This document shows positions 35,564 to 39,345 of a DNA stretch of 39,345 nucleotides, piece after piece (position 1 is the first letter of the stretch; each line of letters opens with the position of its first letter). Below the pieces are notes generated by a model that saw only the letters and a program-made list of their open reading frames with translations, did not search any database and was not told the DNA's origin. This DNA comes from Moraxella sp. (lineage in GTDB: Bacteria > Pseudomonadota > Gammaproteobacteria > Pseudomonadales > Moraxellaceae), in the NCBI GenBank assembly GCA_030528385.1, contig JAUMYZ010000016.1:1-39345 (forward strand), read 5' to 3'. The translations under genes and the position numbers were made by a program.

Positions 35564-35585
35564 AAAAGGGGGCTTACCCCCTTTT
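35564..35585 (+). terminator. Terminator after the coat-associated gene
   Basis: AAAAGGGGG (35564-35572) pairs with CCCCCTTTT (35577-35585), loop CTTA: a strong 9-base-pair stem ending in TTTT. Confidence 0.65.
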
Positions 35586-35643
35586 GGAATTTTTATGAAT
35601 GATTTTAATCATGAATTTAAAAAGCTGAGAAGTGGTGGTGTCC

Positions 35644-36015
35644 ATGCTTAGCTTAGATGATTTGCAAACAGTAGTGAGCGAACAAAAAGAAAGCGAGCAA
35701 CAGCGTATTTTACTGATTGTCAATGCCTACATTGCTGGCAAGGGGGTAAAAATCACAGGCGAAGTGCCAAACGCCATCAAACAAGCAGGAGTTGAACTGG
35801 CACAAGGTTTTATTAAGGGTGAACTGTTGGCAGGACGTAACGAAGGTGTTGTTGTCTCAAAAACCGCCAAAGCTGGTGAAGTTTCCACATCAAAAACCTA
35901 TGCACAAGGTGCAGATGGTCAAGCGATGGGGCAACATGAGATGATAGCCTTAACGCTGATTGAGCCTTATATTATTAAGGGTGCGCCTTTGTTTGTTGGA
36001 GTTGGTAGGATTTGA
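35644..36015 (+). CDS. Phage head-tail connector-like protein
   Basis: A 123-residue protein, MLSLDDLQTVVSEQKESEQQ, RILLIVNAYIAGKGVKITGE, HEMIALTLIEPYIIKGAPLF. The order in the head-tail module suggests a connector or head-completion protein. ATG 35644 has no strong ribosome binding site; an in-frame GTG at 35632 is possible. A tiny frame of 18 codons with a good site begins at 35595 (MNDFNHEFKKLRSGGVHA) and ends over this start, perhaps an older start separated by a frameshift. Confidence 0.6.
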   Translation: MLSLDDLQTVVSEQKESEQQRILLIVNAYIAGKGVKITGEVPNAIKQAGVELAQGFIKGELLAGRNEGVVVSKTAKAGEVSTSKTYAQGADGQAMGQHEMIALTLIEPYIIKGAPLFVGVGRI

Positions 36016-36359
36016 AACAAGAAATCACAAACGAGCTTAAACAAGCCTTTGACGCTGATTTAAAAGACGCTGTGAGAGCTTTTACCGCCACAAGAGATAC
36101 GCCAAGCGATGATGATTGGGCGAGTAATGACAACCAAAGCGAGCAAAGCACATATACAGGGCGTGGCGTGTTTAGTAATTATCAGGCACATGAAATAGAT
36201 GGACAAAGCATTGCTATACACGATGTTAAATTGATTTGTTTGGCTGATGAACTGACCGATACACCCAAGATTGATGATGTAATTGACGGTAAAAGAGTGC
36301 TTGCAGTGGGTGCTGACCCAGCAGGCATATCATTGACGATACAATTAAGGGGGCTATGA
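36012..36359 (+). CDS. Phage head-closure or neck-like protein
   Basis: A 115-residue protein beginning MKQEITNELKQAFDADLKDA, later STYTGRGVFSNYQAHEIDGQ and VLAVGADPAGISLTIQLRGL. The beta-rich second half (SIAIHDVKLICLADEL) resembles head-closure proteins that plug the portal, but this is by pattern and position. The start is a TTG at 36012 overlapping the previous stop; no ATG fits. It overlaps the next gene by 4 bases. Confidence 0.6.
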   Translation: MKQEITNELKQAFDADLKDAVRAFTATRDTPSDDDWASNDNQSEQSTYTGRGVFSNYQAHEIDGQSIAIHDVKLICLADELTDTPKIDDVIDGKRVLAVGADPAGISLTIQLRGL

Positions 36360-36796
36360 TGTGGAGTACGCCACCATCTTTATTCGCCAACTTGGTTGCT
36401 GATGAAGTGGATAGAAAGTATCGCAAGTTTGCCACTGATGTGTATAACAATTTGGTAGCACTTAGCCCAGTTGATACTGGCAGATATAAGGCAAACCATA
36501 TTATCAGTATTGGTTCACCTAATTTCAGTCAGCTAAGCAGTACAACCGAGCAAGGAAGTGGTGTTGTTCTCACCATTCCACGCCATACTTACCCAACGAT
36601 TTATATTCAAAATAATTTGCCCTATGCCAGCGTGATTGAATTTGGGGGTTATCCCAATCCTGTAAAACGTGGTACAAGGGTCAAAAGAAATGGTAAATGG
36701 GTGTATGAGATTCGTTCAAGTGGTGGTTTTAGTATCAAAGCCCCAACAGGCGTTTATGGTAACGCCTTTTGGTCAGCCATTGCCATGCAAATTTAA
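36356..36796 (+). CDS. HK97 gp10-like tail-completion protein
   Basis: A 146-residue protein with the HK97 gp10 pattern: DVYNNLVALSPVDTGRYKAN, where L-x-P-V-D-T-G-x-x is the family signature, then NLPYASVIEFGGYPNPVKRG and a C-terminal GFSIKAPTGVYGNAFWSAI. These proteins join the head to the tail tube. It overlaps both the upstream gene and, by 4 bases, the convergent higA gene. Confidence 0.82.
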   Translation: MMWSTPPSLFANLVADEVDRKYRKFATDVYNNLVALSPVDTGRYKANHIISIGSPNFSQLSSTTEQGSGVVLTIPRHTYPTIYIQNNLPYASVIEFGGYPNPVKRGTRVKRNGKWVYEIRSSGGFSIKAPTGVYGNAFWSAIAMQI

Positions 36797-37143
36797 GCCA
36801 GCAGGCTCTCATAAGGGATATTTAGCCCCTTGTGCAACTTTTTAATCATACTAAGGCTAAGTGAGCGTTTACCGTTTAGCACTTCGGATATTTTGCTTTT
36901 TGCTCCTAAATAAGGCACTAAATCATCACGGTTTAGTCCTTTTTGCTCCATGACAAAGGTAATGGCACTGATGGGGTCGGCATGGGGAATGGAATAGTGC
37001 TTGGCTTCATAGTTTTCAATGAGAGCGAGCAAGATGTCTCGCTCATCGGCTTGCTTTGTACCATTTTCGGCAAAAAACACCGTTTCAAGGGCGATAAAGG
37101 CTTGTGTTAGGTCATTATCATTGCGAATGGGCTTAATAGTCAT
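36793..37143 (-). CDS. higA: HigA-type antitoxin with XRE helix-turn-helix
   Basis: A 116-residue antitoxin. Its last 60 residues carry an XRE helix-turn-helix: ISAITFVMEQKGLNRDDLVP, YLGAKSKISEVLNGKRSLSL, ending MIKKLHKGLNIPYESLLA, the HigA pattern. The N-terminal half (TIKPIRNDNDLTQAFIAL) would bind the toxin. Start ATG 37143 overlaps the higB end by 11 bases, so toxin precedes antitoxin as usual in higBA. It lies on the minus strand within a plus-strand tail module, so it is an inserted cassette. It should repress its own promoter. Confidence 0.87.
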   Translation of the reverse strand: MTIKPIRNDNDLTQAFIALETVFFAENGTKQADERDILLALIENYEAKHYSIPHADPISAITFVMEQKGLNRDDLVPYLGAKSKISEVLNGKRSLSLSMIKKLHKGLNIPYESLLA

Positions 37144-37447
37144 TGATGGTCTCCACATCTATGTTGTCGTATTCGGCGTGTGTGCCGATGAATTTTATCC
37201 AAACCACACCAATTTGGTAGGCAATGGCAACCACCAAGCGGTATTTGTTGCCACCAATATTAAAAACCACTCGGTTGTTGGCAATAAAACTGGCGTGGGC
37301 AAACTCATCTTTGATGTCTTGAGGTGTTTGCCAATCGGCTTTACTAACAATGTCATGCCAAGCAATTAGGGGGCTTTTAGCATCTGCGTGGCTTTCATAA
37401 TATTTTACTAAGGTACGTTTGGCAATCACTCTCACAGCTTTATCCAT
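37133..37447 (-). CDS. higB: HigB-type mRNA interferase toxin
   Basis: A 104-residue protein of the HigB family (RelE-like ribosome-dependent mRNA endonucleases). MDKAVRVIAKRTLVKYYESH, WHDIVSKADWQTPQDIKDEF and NNRVVFNIGGNKYRLVVAIA, then VVWIKFIGTHAEYDNIDVET match the family; R-V-V-F-N-I-G-G-N-K-Y-R-L is the hallmark. Intact and in frame. First gene of higBA, 17 bases downstream of its -10 box, transcribed from 37447 leftward. With its antitoxin it stabilises the prophage or acts in phage defence, by family. Confidence 0.9.
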   Translation of the reverse strand: MDKAVRVIAKRTLVKYYESHADAKSPLIAWHDIVSKADWQTPQDIKDEFAHASFIANNRVVFNIGGNKYRLVVAIAYQIGVVWIKFIGTHAEYDNIDVETINDY

Positions 37448-37464
37448 GTTTATTTGTTGGGTTT

Positions 37465-37493
37465 ATTATAGTTCCCAAAATGGGAATTGTCAA
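37465..37493 (-). promoter_or_regulatory. higBA promoter with operator palindrome
   Basis: On the minus strand TTGACA (37493-37488), exactly 17 bases, and TATAAT (37470-37465): a perfect consensus promoter. Its spacer contains TTCCCA-AAA-TGGGAA (37472-37486), a 15-base palindrome, ideally placed for a dimeric HigA to block RNA polymerase. It also abuts the ribosome binding site of the next gene on the plus strand (GGGGA near 37494). Confidence 0.8.
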
Positions 37494-37503
37494 GGGGAAA
37501 TAG

Positions 37504-37893
37504 ATGAACAGTTTGCAGATTGAACAACTTATTTTACAAAGGATAAGCCAATGGGAACACTTTGATAAAAACCGCTTGGCAAGGGATAACCGCAATCTTA
37601 AACCACCCAATGATGGTGTGTGGGGTAGGATAACTGTGGCAGGTGGTGTGAATAGCATCGCTAGTATTAGTGATGAACCTTGTATCATGCAGGTTGGTAC
37701 ATTGATTATTCAGTTATTTTGTAGGGAAAATGTAGGCACAGTAGAACTAAAACGCCATGCTGACAGCCTAGCCAAACACTTAAAGGCATATACGGTGGAC
37801 AAGCTAGAACTGCTTGCACCAAGCATTATCAATGTGCCATCGGTTGATGGTCTGTATCAAATCAATGTCAGTTTGCCGTATAGGTATTATTAA
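37504..37893 (+). CDS. Phage tail terminator-like protein
   Basis: A 129-residue protein, MNSLQIEQLILQRISQWEHF, GRITVAGGVNSIASISDEPC, LIIQLFCRENVGTVELKRHA, PYRYY at the end. Beta-alpha pattern and place between the gp10-like and tail-tube genes fit the tail terminator (lambda gpU-type), which ends the tail tube. ATG 37504 follows AGGGGAAA. The gene was separated from the upstream gp10-like gene by the higBA insertion. Confidence 0.65.
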   Translation: MNSLQIEQLILQRISQWEHFDKNRLARDNRNLKPPNDGVWGRITVAGGVNSIASISDEPCIMQVGTLIIQLFCRENVGTVELKRHADSLAKHLKAYTVDKLELLAPSIINVPSVDGLYQINVSLPYRYY

Positions 37894-37915
37894 TTTTATA
37901 AATCATATTTTCACA

Positions 37916-37952
37916 ATCCCATAGATTTTCTTGTCAATCTGTGGGATTTTTT
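37916..37952 (+). terminator. Terminator before the Rha-family gene
   Basis: ATCCCATAGATT (37916-37927) pairs with AATCTGTGGGAT (37936-37947) with one mismatch, loop of eight bases, followed by T to 37952. Confidence 0.7.
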
Positions 37953-37988
37953 ATATGGCAAGAAATGTTACGTTCGGAGAGATTAAAT

Positions 37989-38501
37989 ATGAATGTAGAA
38001 CTGGTAACGGTTGATGACGGTCAGCCAAAAACAACAACCCTACAAATTGCACAGGGTTTGGATTTAAAACACAAAACTGTCTTTTAGTTGGTGAACAGCT
38101 ATTTGCCTGATTTTATGGAATTTGGCGATGTGGTATTTAAAAAGACGAATTCGGCATTTGAAATGCGAAATTCCACGCAGGGTCGTTGGACTAGATATGC
38201 TGAACTCAATGAACAGCAAGCCACGTTTTTAATGACACTCATGCGTAACAGCCCCAAAGTGATTGCCTTTAAAAAAGCATTGGTACAAGCATTCTTTTAT
38301 GCTCGCTCATTGCTACAAAGCGAAACTATGGGTCTGATGCAACAATACGCATTATTGAGTGATTTAAAAGAGCGTGAACAAGCATTTGCCAGTTTGTGTG
38401 GCAAAGGTCTATCAGGCTGGAAAAAGAAAAGAGACTGTTTGCAAAATGCCATTGCCGAAGTGCAAAAACAATTACAGCCCCAACTGCCTTATTTTGATTA
38501 A
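37989..38501 (+). pseudogene. Rha-family phage regulatory protein with an in-frame TAG
   Basis: ATG 37989 has CGGAGAG six bases upstream and opens MNVELVTVDDGQPKTTTLQI, AQGLDLKHKTVF, then a TAG at 38085-38087. The same frame continues LVNSYLPDFMEFGDVVFKK, RYAELNEQQATFLMTLMRNS, PKVIAFKKALVQAFF. Together this is the Rha (pRha) domain followed by a helical C-terminus. A glutamine codon CAG fits the interrupted position. Rha genes in phages are accessory regulators. It is bracketed by terminators at 37916-37952 and 38505-38528, the signature of an inserted phage cassette. It is broken unless the stop is read through. Confidence 0.75.
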
Positions 38502-38504
38502 CCA

Positions 38505-38528
38505 CCCACAAGTCAAGTGGGCTTTTTT
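38505..38528 (+). terminator. Terminator after the Rha-family gene
   Basis: CCCAC (38505-38509) pairs with GTGGG (38517-38521), loop of seven bases, followed by CTTTTTT. A modest stem, but with a good T run. Confidence 0.55.
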
Positions 38529-38540
38529 ATGGAGTAATTT

Positions 38541-39345
38541 ATGTCTCGTGGCTCAAAAGTGGTGCTGAACTACGCACCACAAACCAATAAAGACGTACCA
38601 AAAACGGGGTGGAAAAATCTACCCTATAAATCCAATGGTCTATCGGTGAGCATTGAAAACACCGAAAGCGAAACCATCACTGACAGTCGCATCACCCAAG
38701 CAGGTCTGCCAACAAGTGGACAAGTGCAAGGCGATATTGAAGTAGAGTTTGCCAAAGAAGCCTATGATGATTGGCTATCTGCCACCGCCTGCAATGAGTG
38801 GGCGACAAATGTACTTACCTTTGGCGGTAATGTTGCCAAAGCCTTTGCGGTGGAAGTATCTCACAAAGATGTGGGTGTAAACCATCTGTACGCAGGTCTT
38901 AGGGTGAGTACATTCAGTCTTTCCATTGGAGAAAGTGGCTATGCCACCGCCAAATTTGGCGTAATGGGAACTGACTATAAAAACCAAAATGACACCGCAT
39001 TTAGCAAAACCCCAACGCCATCAGGTGAGTTAAAACGTGCCACGTCTTTATCGGTAGAAGACATTAAAATTGATGGTGTTACCACCAAAGGCGTGGCGTG
39101 TGTTACCGAATTTAGCTTTGAACTGGATAACAACATTCAAGCCCAAAAGTGTCTTGGCGATGGCATCTTTGCAGGGGTATTGCTTGAGATGATGGCAAAA
39201 ATGAGCGGTTCTCTCACCCTAGCTTATGGCAAAAAAGCTCAAGAAATTGTCAATAGGCAAATGACAGGAGCAACCATTGCGATTGAACTTACCCTTAAAT
39301 TTAGCGATGGCTCAAAATATGTGCTTGCTATTCCCAAAGCCCAAG
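38541..39345 (+). CDS. Phage major tail tube protein (3' end outside window)
   Basis: The frame from ATG 38541, with GGAG seven bases upstream, is open to the right edge (268 codons). It begins MSRGSKVVLNYAPQTNKDVP, then VSIENTESETITDSRITQAG, VQGDIEVEFAKEAYDDWLSA and GLRVSTFSLSIGESGYATAK; the IETFSIE/STFSLSI-type strand, the E-S-E-T-I-T-D-S-R motif and length are those of lambda gpV/T5-like siphovirus tail tube proteins with an added domain. Position after the tail terminator supports it. The C-terminus and exact length are unknown. Confidence 0.75.
   Translation, partial: MSRGSKVVLNYAPQTNKDVPKTGWKNLPYKSNGLSVSIENTESETITDSRITQAGLPTSGQVQGDIEVEFAKEAYDDWLSATACNEWATNVLTFGGNVAKAFAVEVSHKDVGVNHLYAGLRVSTFSLSIGESGYATAKFGVMGTDYKNQNDTAFSKTPTPSGELKRATSLSVEDIKIDGVTTKGVACVTEFSFELDNNIQAQKCLGDGIFAGVLLEMMAKMSGSLTLAYGKKAQEIVNRQMTGATIAIELTLKFSDGSKYVLAIPKAQ

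Larger units (their letters stand above)
26081..39345. mobile_element. Siphovirus-type prophage, probably defective, right end outside the window
   Basis: A minus-strand early block of small genes (26186-27386) faces a plus-strand block with the order MTase, possible late regulator, terminase small and large, DUF4055 portal, MuF head protein, scaffold, coat, connectors, gp10-like, tail terminator, tail tube. This is the lambda-like siphovirus order. Integrase, repressor and replication genes are not in the window. The left boundary is only approximate; a remnant of a P2-type phage lies further left. Frameshifts or stops in terminase, portal and MuF suggest it cannot make particles unaided. 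Confidence 0.88.

Noticed and set aside
35595-35651. An 18-codon frame (MNDFNHEFKKLRSGGVHA) before the connector gene
   Set aside because: Could be a displaced true start of the connector gene, but too short to call; noted in that entry.

Overview
The window reads as a chromosome segment of a gammaproteobacterium of the Moraxellaceae, most likely Moraxella or a close relative. This rests on the gene order and protein character (hisZ-purA, ybaB-recR-rnd, nrdB followed by a YfaE-type ferredoxin, ksgA-apaH, a DUF3360 membrane protein, panD next to rpsT) and on frequent TGnTATAAT extended -10 promoters. It is an inference, because no rRNA or tRNA gene is present. About 1-24.7 kb is ordinary, dense host chromosome. 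About 25.2-39.3 kb is prophage DNA: a short P2-like remnant, then most of the early and head-tail region of a lambda-like siphovirus that runs off the right edge.

Host region: the end of a gene resembling the dnaX C-terminus; corA-pilZ (minus); hisZ, a PTH2-like gene and purA (plus); an unusual minus-strand pair of glycine-rich, membrane-interacting proteins of unknown role (5.35-7.65 kb); rnz; nrdB-yfaE plus a membrane-anchored protein; the ybaB-recR-rnd operon (minus); ubiH; ksgA; apaH with an NlpD-like lipoprotein; a decayed periplasmic-protein gene; an isochorismatase-family hydrolase with a DUF4424 protein; yacG-argD (minus); a DUF3360 transporter-like protein with a long leader; a tiny ribbon-helix-helix gene just upstream of panD; rpsT; and a lipoprotein.

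Prophage region: a fragment of a P2 gpQ-type portal gene (25.23-25.58 kb) and another decayed phage gene lie beside a minus-strand block of small early genes (26.19-27.39 kb). A truncated, frameshifted DNA methyltransferase, a possible Q-type late regulator, a promoter-terminator leader, terminase small and large subunits, a DUF4055 portal, a MuF-type head protein with a long non-MuF C-terminal extension and a small downstream gene (candidate toxin-immunity pair), scaffold, coat, connector, gp10-like, tail terminator and tail tube follow on the plus strand. Two inserted accessory cassettes interrupt the tail module: a higBA toxin-antitoxin pair on the opposite strand with a near-perfect promoter and operator, and a Rha-family gene bracketed by two terminators.

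The prophage is probably defective. The terminase large subunit carries a frameshift, and portal, MuF and Rha genes each carry one in-frame stop (TAG, TAA, TAG). No integrase, repressor or replication gene is seen in the window. The best candidates for something undescribed are the MuF C-terminal domain with its small partner, the glycine-rich pair at 5.35-7.65 kb, and the clustered stop codons.
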